From assembly GCA_021371855.1 (NCBI GenBank), contig JAJFVL010000029.1, positions 62,001 to 126,000 of the forward strand: a stretch of 64,000 bases of DNA. The letters run 5' to 3'. Numbering within the stretch: position 1 is the first letter of the stretch; the number at the start of each line of letters is the position of its first letter. Below, piece after piece: positions 7,964-17,229 of this stretch. The DNA comes from Bacteroidales bacterium (lineage in GTDB: Bacteria > Bacteroidota > Bacteroidia > Bacteroidales > VadinHA17). Under the pieces are notes generated by a model. It did no database searches. It saw only the letters and a program-made list of their open reading frames with translations, and was not told where the DNA came from. A program made the position numbers and the translations under genes.

Positions 7964-10900
7964 ATGAAGAAGATCACAAAGTTTCTTTTTACTCCCGTTT
8001 TTATGGGTGTTTGTTTTGTGATTTTTGCCATTGCCATGGCAATGGCTACGTTTATCGAAAATGACTTTGGATCTTCAGCCGCTTACAATATTGTTTACGG
8101 TTCAAAATGGTTTGAATTTATACTGTTGCTTCTTTCTGCTAACCTTGTCGGGCAGATGATTATTTTTAAGTTCTACAGGAAAGAAAAACTTCCTGTTTTC
8201 CTGTTCCACCTTTCCTTTATTCTTATGGTAGCAGGTGCCGCAATAACCCGGTATTTCGGTTGGGAAGGAACCATCCATATACGGGAGGGGGAAGAGCAAA
8301 ACATCTGCTTTTCGAATGGAAAATATATTGATTATTCTGTTAAAGATAATGATGGGGCAATACTCTCCGGCTTCTCGGAAAGTTATGATATGAATTCTGC
8401 TTCGGCCGGGAACTTTAAGAAGATGCTGCAAATCAATAATAAGGCCTATGAACTGGTACTTGCAAAGATCATCCCGAACGCCTTGGAAGTTATTACCGAA
8501 AGTCCACGGGGCGACACGGTTGTATCTCTGCTTGTATCGAAAACCATGATGTCAAAAGAAACTGTCATTCTAAAAAAAGGTGAGATAAAATCCAGCAATG
8601 AGGTAACAATCGGTTTTGCTTCGCCTAAGCCTGCTGATATAAATATTTCAGTTGATTCGGGGATTTTCTTTATCAGTTCACGATATGGCCTTGGTACTAT
8701 GAGTATGATGACCAGGGAAACCAAACTGTCAGGACCAGGCATCCCGGTTGAATTAAAACAGATGCAGCTGATAACTGTAAACGGCATTAACATTGTACTG
8801 CAGGAAATGTCGGTGTCTGGAGTGGTCAAAGCAGTGTCAGCTAATCCTGAAGAACAGAATACCGGGCAAAATGCATTTATATTTCACATCTTTAATGGCA
8901 ATAAATCGGAAACTGTTTATTTATGGGGCAGAAATTCAGAAAAAGTTGCCAAAGATTCCTGTGTGATCGAAGGAAAAACAGTTGAGATCAGTTATGGTTC
9001 AAGATCAACAACACTTCCTTTTACTCTGAGACTAAATGATTTTATTCTCGAGAGGTACCCGGGGTCAAATAGTCCTTCGGGATATAAGAGTGACGTTGTT
9101 CTTCTCGACAATAAAGAAAATGTTGAAAAACCCTTCATGATCTTCATGAACAATATTCTAAAGTATAAGGGGTACCGTTTTTACCAATCCTCATACGACC
9201 AGGATGAAAAAGGCACTCTCCTGTCAGTTAATCACGACAGGGCCGGTATACTTGTCACCTATACAGGTTATGCCATATTGTTCATTTTTATTATTCTGGC
9301 TTTGTTAAGCAAAAAATCGGTGTTCAATAATATTAATGCAGGATACTGGAAATCGAATATAAGAAAAACTGCTCCTCTGGCTGTTCTGATTCTGTTTTTA
9401 TCAGGGATAACCAATATAAATGGACAGAAATTTGTTCCGGATAAGCTTCTTGCTGATGAGTTTGGACAAGCATTGGTTCAGGATCAGAAGGGGAGGACCA
9501 AACCTCTTTTTACCCTGAGCAATGATATCCTTCGTAAGGTTACCAGGAAAAACAAATTTGAAGGTCTTACATCAATGCAGGTCTTCCTTGGGTTGTACCT
9601 TGACTTTAATAACTGGAAAGACGTTCCTCTGATTATCGTTTCCAATAAAGATCTGCGGAGCAAATTGGGTATCAGAGGAAAATTTGCAGCATTCTCCGAC
9701 CTGGTAGATGTCAATGGCAATGGAGCGTATAAGATATCTGCAGATGTCGATTTAGCTTATTCCAGGGCCCCGGGAGCGAGAAGCAAGTTGGATAAAGAGG
9801 TAATGAAGATCGACGAACGGCTGAATATTTTATACATGATTTATAAAGGAGACTTCCTGAAAATGTTCCCGTTAAAGGATGGAACCCATAGCTGGGTATC
9901 ACCACAGGAGGCACTCCGGAAAGCTGTCAGCAAAGAGGATTCTCTTTACCTGAAAAGCATTATTCCGGTTTTTTCAGATGCCTTGCAAACAAACAATACT
10001 GCAGCTGTACGGCAACTTACAGGGTCAATAAGTGATTATCAGTCAAAGTTTACTGGATACCCTCTTCCTTCAAAAGCACGAATCGACGCTGAATTATTAT
10101 ATTACAGGTTAAATATTTTTGAAAAGCTCTTTCCCTTTTATGCAATTGTTGGACTGGTTATGCTTATCAGCCTGATTACTATGGTGATCAGGGGGAGGAA
10201 ACAGAGTTCATTATTGATTAAGTTTCCTGGATGGTTGCTTTTTACAGGATTCCTGTTTCATACCTGCGGAATTGGATTGAGATGGTATATCGCCGGGCAT
10301 TCCCCATTGAGCAACGGGTATGAATCGATGATATTTATTTCGTGGGTGACACTGCTGGCAGGATTCATTTTCAGCCGCAGGTCTGCTTTCACTCTTTCCG
10401 CAACCTCATTGTTGGCATCAATGACCCTTATGGTTGCTCATCTCAGCTTTATGGATCCTGAAATAACAAATCTTGTACCTGTCCTGAAATCATACTGGCT
10501 TACCCTTCATGTGTCGGTCATCACCGGCAGTTATGGTTTCCTTGGACTGGGTGCAATACTTGGGCTTATAACATTGATACTCCTCTCATTATCAAACAAG
10601 AAAAACTGTGTAAGGATTTCAAATACAATTGATGAACTGACCGTTATTAATTATAAATCACTTACACTTGGACTGTATTTCCTGACCATAGGTACTTTTC
10701 TTGGTGCGGTATGGGCAAATGAATCCTGGGGAAGATACTGGGGATGGGATCCGAAAGAGACATGGTCGCTGATAACAATTATTATTTATAGTCTGGTAAT
10801 ACATAGCAGGATGATCCCCGGGATGAAAGATATCTTCATATACAACCTGTTATCACTGTTTGCCTTTTCATCGGTACTGATGACATATTTCGGCGTGAAT

Positions 10901-11044
10901 TATTATTTATCGGGCCTTCACTCCTATGCTGCCGGTGATCCTGTTACGGTGCCGTTGTTCGTATATATTACAGTGATTGTGTTTGCAGGGATTTCTTTTG
11001 TTGCATATTCAAGATATAAAGGATTCAGAGGGGTGAGTTCGTGA
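7964..11044 (+). CDS. ResB-CcsA fusion, cytochrome c maturation (NrfI-like)
   Basis: About 1026 residues joining both halves of system II cytochrome c synthase. The N-terminal part (about 1-440) is ResB-like, with three early membrane helices, a large periplasmic domain and a fourth helix. A periplasmic linker contains the DQKGRTKPL segment. The C-terminal multi-spanning CcsA part carries the haem-handling WWD signature (WANESWGRYWGWDPKETWS, about 917-935) and candidate haem-ligand histidines in FHTCGIGLRW, LHVSV and IHSRM. It should deliver haem to CXXCH apocytochromes. The ATG at 7964 is preferred to GTG 7949. No c-type cytochrome gene lies beside it here. Confidence 0.92.
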   Translation: MKKITKFLFTPVFMGVCFVIFAIAMAMATFIENDFGSSAAYNIVYGSKWFEFILLLLSANLVGQMIIFKFYRKEKLPVFLFHLSFILMVAGAAITRYFGWEGTIHIREGEEQNICFSNGKYIDYSVKDNDGAILSGFSESYDMNSASAGNFKKMLQINNKAYELVLAKIIPNALEVITESPRGDTVVSLLVSKTMMSKETVILKKGEIKSSNEVTIGFASPKPADINISVDSGIFFISSRYGLGTMSMMTRETKLSGPGIPVELKQMQLITVNGINIVLQEMSVSGVVKAVSANPEEQNTGQNAFIFHIFNGNKSETVYLWGRNSEKVAKDSCVIEGKTVEISYGSRSTTLPFTLRLNDFILERYPGSNSPSGYKSDVVLLDNKENVEKPFMIFMNNILKYKGYRFYQSSYDQDEKGTLLSVNHDRAGILVTYTGYAILFIFIILALLSKKSVFNNINAGYWKSNIRKTAPLAVLILFLSGITNINGQKFVPDKLLADEFGQALVQDQKGRTKPLFTLSNDILRKVTRKNKFEGLTSMQVFLGLYLDFNNWKDVPLIIVSNKDLRSKLGIRGKFAAFSDLVDVNGNGAYKISADVDLAYSRAPGARSKLDKEVMKIDERLNILYMIYKGDFLKMFPLKDGTHSWVSPQEALRKAVSKEDSLYLKSIIPVFSDALQTNNTAAVRQLTGSISDYQSKFTGYPLPSKARIDAELLYYRLNIFEKLFPFYAIVGLVMLISLITMVIRGRKQSSLLIKFPGWLLFTGFLFHTCGIGLRWYIAGHSPLSNGYESMIFISWVTLLAGFIFSRRSAFTLSATSLLASMTLMVAHLSFMDPEITNLVPVLKSYWLTLHVSVITGSYGFLGLGAILGLITLILLSLSNKKNCVRISNTIDELTVINYKSLTLGLYFLTIGTFLGAVWANESWGRYWGWDPKETWSLITIIIYSLVIHSRMIPGMKDIFIYNLLSLFAFSSVLMTYFGVNYYLSGLHSYAAGDPVTVPLFVYITVIVFAGISFVAYSRYKGFRGVSS

Positions 11045-11082
11045 GGTGCTGGCAGGGGGGTAAACTGCTATAAAAAAATAAA

Positions 11083-11103
11083 GTTGTCCTTTCAGGGCAA
11101 CCT
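11083..11103. terminator. Bidirectional terminator between ccsA and tRNA-His
   Basis: Hairpin GTTGTCC / GGGCAAC (7 bp with one G-T pair, 5-nt loop). It is flanked by an A-rich run on the left and a T-rich run on the right, so it can serve both the plus-strand ccsA transcript and the minus-strand tRNA transcript. Confidence 0.7.
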
Positions 11104-11113
11104 TAATTTTTTG

Positions 11114-11188
11114 GGTGGAAGATGGGATTCGAACCCACGACTTTCGGAACCACAATCCGACGTTCTAACCAGCTGAACTACATCCACC
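11114..11188 (-). tRNA. tRNA-His (GTG)
   Basis: The reverse complement folds as a cloverleaf with anticodon loop TTGTGGT (anticodon GTG), T-loop TTCGAAT and a 5' extra G pairing with C73, the tRNA-His identity mark. CCA is not encoded (CAA follows). The acceptor stem has a U-U mismatch at 6:67. A terminator hairpin lies just downstream on the minus strand. Confidence 0.95.
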
Positions 11189-11277
11189 GTTTCAGGAGTG
11201 CAAAATAAGGTCAAAATTTCTATTTCACAAAATTTTAAATTTATTTTCTCACACAAAAGCCAATTACTATATTTGTG

Positions 11278-11285
11278 CGGTTTGA
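11278..11285 (+). promoter_or_regulatory. Bacteroidota -7 promoter element for the flippase gene
   Basis: TATATTTG matches TAnnTTTG exactly; a T-rich stretch (TTTTC) lies near the -33 position. It is about 78 bp before the flippase start. Confidence 0.5.
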
Positions 11286-11362
11286 AAAAAATGGAACTTC
11301 GTGCATAATATTTTAATATAAAGGTCGTTATAAGGTATAAATTATTAAGAGGTCCCTCCGGT

Positions 11363-12712
11363 TTGAGAAAAATAAAATTAATAGACAATATATCAGGACT
11401 GCAGCTTTTTCAGTTGATGAAGCCTGTTGTTTTCCTCATAATCAGCGTAGTATTTACAAAAAGCCATCTTACCCGTGCAGAGATAGGGCAATGGGAGATG
11501 TTCATGTTCATTGCAGGATTAACTACTTTTTTCTGGGTAACAGGGATAATACAATCTCTTCTTCCGCTTTACCACAGGAATAAGACCTTCCGGAAAATAG
11601 GTAACTATGGATCAGCCAAATCGCCCGAAATATTCAATGCATTTCTGTTGTTATGCTTTTTCAGCCTGCTCACTTTTATTCTCGGCCATTTAATAAAAGG
11701 CAATTTCTCGGTTTTTCACATCTCCGGCAATGCACCATATATTAACCTGCTTTTATTGTACATATTTCTAAGCAGTCCGGTATGCCTTATTGAATATATA
11801 TATCTCCTGAACAACAGGGCATACCGTATTTTTCAGTATGGACTGATAACATTTACAGCACAGTTGCTTATGATTATTGTACCAATAATTCTTGGCAAAG
11901 ATATAATCTGGTCAATATGGGGATTGATTGTGATTTCAGTAGCACGGTGGGTATGGCTGGTAATCCTGCTAAGGCGGTATACCGAGATGAGGATATCAGT
12001 TGAATTTATGAAGGAACATCTCTATCTGGGGGTCCCATTAATTCTGACATCCCTTATCAGCGGTTCAGCCCAATACACAGACGGTGTAATTGTTTCGGCT
12101 GTTTATCGCGATCCGGGCATGTTTGCATGGTTCCGCTACGGTGCCAAAGAATTTCCTCTTGTACTGATGCTGGCAAACGGACTCAGCAACGCAATGCTTC
12201 CTGAATTTTCAACCCGCGAGAGAATGAAAGAGTCTCTTGCAAAGATAAAAGCAAAATCCAGGAAACTTATGCATCTTCTCTTCCCGACAGCTATGCTGCT
12301 TATGCTTTTTACCAGATGGTTTTACCCAAGGTTGTTTAATCCCGATTTTCAGAAAAGTGCTGATGTGTTTCTTGTGTATTCTTTGCTAATAATTCCCCGG
12401 CTTGTTTTTCCACAGACAATAATTGTTGGCAGAAAGAAAACCCATATCAGCCTTATTGCGGCAATTCTGGAACTTGCAATAAATATTCCGTTAAGCCTTC
12501 TTATGATTAAGTTGGGATACAATATTGTCGGGGTTGCACTTTCAACATTTATTGTATATACCATTGGAAAGATATTCCTCGTAGGGTACCTTTGGCTAAA
12601 AATGAATATTAGACCGTCGGAATATATCCCCCTCAGGATTTATCTTTCATATTCGGTTCTCATCACCATTCTTTTCGTCCTGATCGACCATAGGATAATT
12701 GATATCCGCTAG
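11363..12712 (+). CDS. Polysaccharide flippase-like membrane protein (MOP superfamily)
   Basis: A 449-residue protein with about 12 hydrophobic segments spaced as in Wzx/MurJ/RfbX-type lipid-linked sugar flippases. The N-terminus (FQLMKPVVFLIISVVFTKSHLTRAEIGQWEMF) resembles the substrate-side helix of oligosaccharide flippases. It probably moves an undecaprenyl-linked glycan across the inner membrane. The start is TTG at 11363, directly after an in-frame stop; the next candidate is ATG 11417, which would cut into the first helix. No glycosyltransferase genes flank it, so the substrate is unclear. Confidence 0.75.
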   Translation: MRKIKLIDNISGLQLFQLMKPVVFLIISVVFTKSHLTRAEIGQWEMFMFIAGLTTFFWVTGIIQSLLPLYHRNKTFRKIGNYGSAKSPEIFNAFLLLCFFSLLTFILGHLIKGNFSVFHISGNAPYINLLLLYIFLSSPVCLIEYIYLLNNRAYRIFQYGLITFTAQLLMIIVPIILGKDIIWSIWGLIVISVARWVWLVILLRRYTEMRISVEFMKEHLYLGVPLILTSLISGSAQYTDGVIVSAVYRDPGMFAWFRYGAKEFPLVLMLANGLSNAMLPEFSTRERMKESLAKIKAKSRKLMHLLFPTAMLLMLFTRWFYPRLFNPDFQKSADVFLVYSLLIIPRLVFPQTIIVGRKKTHISLIAAILELAINIPLSLLMIKLGYNIVGVALSTFIVYTIGKIFLVGYLWLKMNIRPSEYIPLRIYLSYSVLITILFVLIDHRIIDIR

Positions 12713-12766
12713 TTATGCCTTGTTGATAGGATATCAGTATCAGGTTTTATGTTAGGAAAATCTGTA

Positions 12767-12774
12767 TATATTTG
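12767..12774 (+). promoter_or_regulatory. Bacteroidota -7 promoter element
   Basis: TATATTTG fits TAnnTTTG exactly, with a T-rich stretch (GTTTT) near -33. It is 66 bp before the chosen ATG of the GNAT-like gene. Confidence 0.45.
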
Positions 12775-12839
12775 TACATGATACGTAACATGAAGATTGA
12801 ATGTGACAGAAAGTGGTAGTTATTCAGAGAATTTATCGT

Positions 12840-14063
12840 ATGCAGATAGTCGAGGTTTTAACAAAGCAGGATAAGAAAGATTTTATAAACTTTCCAAAAA
12901 GATTATACAGAAACGATCCCTGTTGGGTATGTCAGCTTGACTCTGGAGTAGAATCTGTTTTTGACCCTGAAAAGAATCATTCCTTTGGGCATGGTGAAGC
13001 AACCAGATGGGTATTAAAAGATGAAAACGGGAACATCATCGGAAGGATAGCAGCCTTCATTGACCGCATACGATCGGCTGCTAACAGTCAGCCTACGGGC
13101 GGTATTGGCTTCTTTGAGGTTATAGAGGACAGGAAAGCTGCATATACTCTTTTTGACACTGCCAGGGATTGGCTTAAGGCACGTGGAATGGAGGCAATGG
13201 ATGGCCCTGTAAATTTTGGTGAAAACGATACTAACTGGGGACTACTTGTAGAAGGATTCGTGCAACAGGGATTCGGGATGCCCTACAACAAAAAATATTA
13301 CAGGGCTTTTTTTGAAGAATACGGCTTTAAAAACTACTTTGAACAGTACTCTTATCACAGAGAGGTACGCGGAGCAGATGGCTCGATAACAAAGTTCCCC
13401 GAGCGGATTATGAAGATTGCGGAATGGCTCTCCAAAAGACCAGGTTATTCATTCCGGCATTTTGAAATAAGGAAAAAAGAAAAATATGTAAAAGACATTG
13501 TTGAGATATATAATTCAACATGGTCGGTATTCAAAGAAGATTTTACACCTCTTGATCCGTTAATACTTAATGAATCGTTAGAGAGTGCAAAAGCGATTCT
13601 CGATGAGGAACTTGTATGGTTTGCCTATTTTAATGACCAACCAATTGCATTCTTTGTTCTGTTTCCCGATCTGAATCAGATACTTAAATTTTTTGATGGG
13701 AAACTTAATCTTTTGAACATCATACGTTTCTTTTACTGCAAGATAACTCATAAAATGACCAGGGCCAGAGCTTTGGTAGGAGGAGTTCACCCATCGTATC
13801 AGAACAGCGGGGTAGAGTCGGCGATCTTTCTTCATATTTACCAGGCTTTTGAAAAGAAGCCATGGTTTAAAGAACTTGAACTTTCATGGGTTGGAGACTA
13901 TAATCCCAGAATGATTGCAATTTACGAAGCTTTAGGTGCAAAGAAGGCAAAGACACATATTACTTATCGTTATATCATTAAAGATAGAATCCCGTTTGTC
14001 AGATATAAGGATGAAATGGCCGAAAAACACAGGTTTAAACAAGATCATTCAAAACAGGATTAA
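12840..14063 (+). CDS. GNAT-superfamily-like protein, conserved in Bacteroidota
   Basis: A 407-residue soluble protein beginning MQIVEVLTKQDKKDF; this ATG is preferred to an in-frame upstream GTG at 12813. The N-terminal part includes ATRWVLKDENGNIIGRIAAFID, resembling the beta2-beta4 core of GNAT acyltransferases. A C-terminal part (ALVGGVHPSYQNSGVESAIFLHIYQAF) resembles the acetyl-CoA-binding region V/IxPxxQxxGxxxxL. Two GNAT-like halves would explain the double length. It is soluble and has no signal peptide. Substrate and pathway are not recognisable. Confidence 0.65.
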   Translation: MQIVEVLTKQDKKDFINFPKRLYRNDPCWVCQLDSGVESVFDPEKNHSFGHGEATRWVLKDENGNIIGRIAAFIDRIRSAANSQPTGGIGFFEVIEDRKAAYTLFDTARDWLKARGMEAMDGPVNFGENDTNWGLLVEGFVQQGFGMPYNKKYYRAFFEEYGFKNYFEQYSYHREVRGADGSITKFPERIMKIAEWLSKRPGYSFRHFEIRKKEKYVKDIVEIYNSTWSVFKEDFTPLDPLILNESLESAKAILDEELVWFAYFNDQPIAFFVLFPDLNQILKFFDGKLNLLNIIRFFYCKITHKMTRARALVGGVHPSYQNSGVESAIFLHIYQAFEKKPWFKELELSWVGDYNPRMIAIYEALGAKKAKTHITYRYIIKDRIPFVRYKDEMAEKHRFKQDHSKQD

Positions 14064-14079
14064 TAATTTTACAATTCTT

Positions 14080-14110
14080 TTTGCATTTTAAATAATGTTA
14101 ACTAATTTTG
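14080..14110 (+). promoter_or_regulatory. Canonical Bacteroidota promoter of rpmE
   Basis: -33 TTTG (14080-14083) and -7 TAATTTTG (14103-14110) are separated by exactly 19 nt, the textbook arrangement for Bacteroidota sigma-A. Transcription should start near 14117, about 50 nt before the L31 start codon. Confidence 0.85.
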
Positions 14111-14165
14111 CAAACCCTAATTGGGGGGAATTTATTTAGATTATTAAGAATAAAAATATAGAGCA

Positions 14166-14429
14166 ATGAAAAATGGAATTCATCCGAGCAATTACAGGTT
14201 TGTGGTATTTCAGGATATGTCGAACGGATCTGCTTTTCTGAGTAAATCAACTGCACCCTCCAGAGATACAATAAAATGGGAAGATGGTAAAGAATATCCG
14301 CTCATCAAACTTGAGATCTCAAATACCTCTCATCCATTTTATACCGGGAAAATGAAACTTGTTGATACCGCAGGTAGGGTTGATAAATATATGAACCGCT
14401 ACAAAGGTCATGTAGTAAAAAAGAAATAG
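14166..14429 (+). CDS. rpmE2: 50S ribosomal protein L31, type B
   Basis: An 87-residue protein, [20 protein letters not shown]..., matching type B L31. It has the [19 protein letters not shown] core (here [19 protein letters not shown]) and the SHPFYTGK segment. It lacks the CXXC zinc ligands of type A L31, so it does not need zinc. It belongs to the large ribosomal subunit at the subunit interface. It is monocistronic, with its own consensus promoter upstream and a strong terminator 22 bp after the stop. Confidence 0.96.
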   Translation: MKNGIHPSNYRFVVFQDMSNGSAFLSKSTAPSRDTIKWEDGKEYPLIKLEISNTSHPFYTGKMKLVDTAGRVDKYMNRYKGHVVKKK

Positions 14430-14451
14430 GAATAAATATAAAATATTTAAA

Positions 14452-14476
14452 AGCCCTCTGCCTGAGGGCTTTTTTT
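14452..14476 (+). terminator. Rho-independent terminator of rpmE
   Basis: 7-bp stem AGCCCTC / GAGGGCT with a 5-nt loop, followed by a run of seven Ts, 22 bp after the L31 stop. Confidence 0.92.
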
Positions 14477-14487
14477 GTATTATTATG

Positions 14488-14503
14488 TGGCACAATCATT
14501 GCA
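14488..14503 (+). promoter_or_regulatory. Consensus sigma-54 promoter
   Basis: TGGCAC-AATCA-TTGCA is a complete match to the -24/-12 consensus TGGCAC-N5-TTGCA, with GG and GC exactly 10 nt apart. It lies just after the L31 terminator and points toward lon, whose ATG is 263 bp downstream. The leader would contain the palindromic repeat at 14573-14662. There is no other gene between it and lon except a doubtful 25-codon ORF. Confidence 0.7.
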
Positions 14504-14572
14504 TATACCCTTTTAATAATAGATGAAAAAATATTATGTATTTTTGACACACATGTTGAAGAAGAATACGAA

Positions 14573-14662
14573 CCCCTTCTCCCGGGGGAGAAGGAGATAA
14601 AGAAAAAATAACCAGTATTTTAAACCTCTCTCCCCTGGGAGAGGGATATAGGGTGAGGCGGG
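14573..14662. repeat. Dispersed palindromic repeat, copy A
   Basis: Two GC-rich hairpins (CCTTCTCC / GGAGAAGG at 14575-14594 and CTCTCCC / GGGAGAG at 14628-14643), then the terminal motif GGGTGAGGCGGG. It shares hairpins and terminal motif with elements near 26361 and 58701. The composition is much richer in GC than the flanks. It lies in the lon leader. Confidence 0.75.
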
Positions 14663-14766
14663 TTCATGGCTGATCAAATATTAAAGATAATCGGTGCATG
14701 CTCATTAAGGGTAAGACAGGTGAAGCAGTAAGTTTATAACTATTAGATAAAACCAGAAGATACCAG

Positions 14767-17229
14767 ATGGAAAGAAAATTCAGGAAACCTGCAGGCAAAA
14801 TATTTCTTCCGGAAATCCTTGATGGAGAGGGAGATATAATTCCTATTATTGCTGATGGTGATGATGGAGAACTCGAAGATGTTGAGGTTCCGGAAATGGT
14901 TCCGATATTGTCGCTAAGGAATACTGTTCTTTTTCCCGGAGTGGTTCTGCCGATATCAATTGGCAGACCCAAATCAATTCAACTGATAAAAGAGGCATAT
15001 CGTAATGATAAAATAGTAGGGACAGTTGCACAGAAAGATCCGGAAGTTGAAAATCCTGATTTCCAGGACCTTCATACCATTGGCACAATCGGACAGATTG
15101 TTAAACTTCTTGAAATGCCTGACGGATCCACAACAGCCATTATACAGGGACGTAAAAGGATGGTTTTGGATGAGCTTGTTTCTGATGATCCCTATTTTAT
15201 TGCAAAGGTTAGAACAATGCCTGAATTAAAACAGGATCTGTTAAGCAAGGATTTTGATGCAATAGTGGGATCTTTAAAAGATTTATCACTGAAGATCATT
15301 AAAATAAATCCGAATATCAGTCCGGAAGCCTCTTTTGCAATTAAAAACATCGAGAATAATACTTACCTCATAAATTTTATCTGTTCCAATACCGATATTA
15401 AAGTACAGGATAAACAAAAATTACTGGAAGTTAACAGCTTACGCGACAGGGGATTTATGCTTCTTGAATTTCTTGTTCAGGAGATACAGGTACTGGAACT
15501 TAAAAATGAATTACAATCAAAGGTAAAAAGCGATATCGATCAGCAGCAGCGGGAATTCCTGCTTCATCAACAGATGAAGACCATTCAGGATGAACTGGGT
15601 GGCAATCCTGCCGAAAAGGAGATTGAAGAATACAGGAAAAAAGCTGAAACAAAAATGTGGAATGACGAGGTTAAGAAAGTCTTCGATAAGGAACTTGACA
15701 AACTGCATCGTCTCAATCCTGCCGCTGCTGAATACTCGGTACAGGTAAATTATATTCAGACTCTGCTCGATCTGCCATGGAACTTATATACCCAGGATAA
15801 CCTCGATCTGAACAATGCCCGCAGAGTACTTGACGGAGATCATTTTGGCCTCGATGAGGTTAAGGAACGGATACTTGAACATCTTGCGGTTCTTAAACTA
15901 AAGGGTGATCTAAAATCACCTATCCTGTGCCTTTATGGACCTCCGGGAGTGGGAAAAACTTCTCTTGGCAAGTCTGTTGCCAAAGCTCTTGGCAGAAAGT
16001 ATGTCAGAATGTCACTTGGCGGATTGCACGACGAAGCCGAAATAAGAGGTCATCGGAAAACTTATATCGGAGCAATGCCCGGACGTATTATCCAGAATAT
16101 TAAAAGAGCAGGTTCCTCTAATCCGGTTTTTATTCTTGATGAGATTGACAAAGTAGGCCAGGATTTCAGAGGAGACCCTTCTTCTGCTTTACTGGAAGTT
16201 CTCGATCCTGAACAAAACGGCACTTTCTTCGATAATTTCCTTGAAATGGAATACGATCTGTCGAAAGTAATGTTTATAGCTACAGCCAATACTCTTGCGA
16301 CAATTAGTCCTGCACTCAGAGACAGAATGGAGCTGATAGAAATAACCGGGTATCTGGTTGAAGAAAAACTTGAGATTGCAAAACGACATCTTTTCCCAAA
16401 ACAACTTGAGAACCATGGCGTTAAACCAGGTCAGCTTTCTGTCGATAAAAAAGTAATGGAGATGCTGATTGAAAAATACACCAGGGAATCAGGAGTAAGG
16501 GAACTGGATAAACGACTTGCCAAGGTAGTTCGGGTTACAGCAAAAAACATTGCTTCCGAAACAAAATATGATCCGGTACTTACAGGATCAGCGCTGAGCA
16601 AAATTATGGGACCAACAATGTATACACATGATCTTTATTCCGGGAATGATCAGGCGGGTGTAGTTACCGGTCTTGCATGGACTGCAGCTGGTGGTGAGAT
16701 ACTGTTTGTGGAAACAAGCATCAGCAAAGGTGCCGGAAAACTTACTCTGACAGGCAATCTGGGAGAGGTGATGAAAGAATCTGCCATAATTGCTCTTGAA
16801 TACCTGAAATCGAACGCTTCATTACTCGACTTACCCGATAATTTTGCTGAAAAGTGGAATATTCATATTCATGTTCCCGAGGGTGCAATACCAAAAGATG
16901 GCCCTTCAGCCGGGGTGACAATGGCAACTTCAATTGCTTCGGCATTCACTCAGCGTAAAGTCAAGAAATATCTGGCAATGACAGGCGAAATAACCCTGAG
17001 AGGAAAAGTACTGCCTGTCGGGGGTATTAAAGAAAAAATTCTTGCGGCAAAACGCGCCAGTATTAAAGAGATAATCCTTTCGGAAGATAACAGAAAAGAT
17101 GTGGAGGATATTAAGGAAGTGTTTATAAGAGGATTAAAATTTCACTATGTTAAAACAATTCTGGATGTTCTTGAGTTGGCATTATTGAAACAAAAAGTGA
17201 AGAATCCGAAAAAAATATCATTCGAATGA
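14767..17229 (+). CDS. lon: ATP-dependent protease Lon
   Basis: An 820-residue cytoplasmic AAA+ serine protease that degrades misfolded and regulatory proteins. The N-terminal substrate-binding domain (LON, from about 45) opens with [14 protein letters not shown]. Walker A is GPPGVGKT (391-398) and Walker B is VFILDEIDK. The proteolytic Ser714 lies in PKDGPSAGV and Lys755 in GGIKEKIL, giving the Ser-Lys dyad. The stop codon overlaps the coaD start (ATGA). A sigma-54 promoter and a palindromic repeat lie in the 5' gap, so induction by an enhancer-binding protein is possible. An acidic stretch at about 20-40 precedes the LON domain. Confidence 0.97.
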   Translation: MERKFRKPAGKIFLPEILDGEGDIIPIIADGDDGELEDVEVPEMVPILSLRNTVLFPGVVLPISIGRPKSIQLIKEAYRNDKIVGTVAQKDPEVENPDFQDLHTIGTIGQIVKLLEMPDGSTTAIIQGRKRMVLDELVSDDPYFIAKVRTMPELKQDLLSKDFDAIVGSLKDLSLKIIKINPNISPEASFAIKNIENNTYLINFICSNTDIKVQDKQKLLEVNSLRDRGFMLLEFLVQEIQVLELKNELQSKVKSDIDQQQREFLLHQQMKTIQDELGGNPAEKEIEEYRKKAETKMWNDEVKKVFDKELDKLHRLNPAAAEYSVQVNYIQTLLDLPWNLYTQDNLDLNNARRVLDGDHFGLDEVKERILEHLAVLKLKGDLKSPILCLYGPPGVGKTSLGKSVAKALGRKYVRMSLGGLHDEAEIRGHRKTYIGAMPGRIIQNIKRAGSSNPVFILDEIDKVGQDFRGDPSSALLEVLDPEQNGTFFDNFLEMEYDLSKVMFIATANTLATISPALRDRMELIEITGYLVEEKLEIAKRHLFPKQLENHGVKPGQLSVDKKVMEMLIEKYTRESGVRELDKRLAKVVRVTAKNIASETKYDPVLTGSALSKIMGPTMYTHDLYSGNDQAGVVTGLAWTAAGGEILFVETSISKGAGKLTLTGNLGEVMKESAIIALEYLKSNASLLDLPDNFAEKWNIHIHVPEGAIPKDGPSAGVTMATSIASAFTQRKVKKYLAMTGEITLRGKVLPVGGIKEKILAAKRASIKEIILSEDNRKDVEDIKEVFIRGLKFHYVKTILDVLELALLKQKVKNPKKISFE

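Noticed and set aside
11092..11388. 98-codon minus-strand ORF
   Set aside because: It runs through the tRNA-His gene and the start region of the flippase gene, so it is a shadow frame.
14523..14600. 25-codon ORF downstream of the sigma-54 promoter
   Set aside because: Half of it is translated from the palindromic repeat, and it has no recognisable protein feature.
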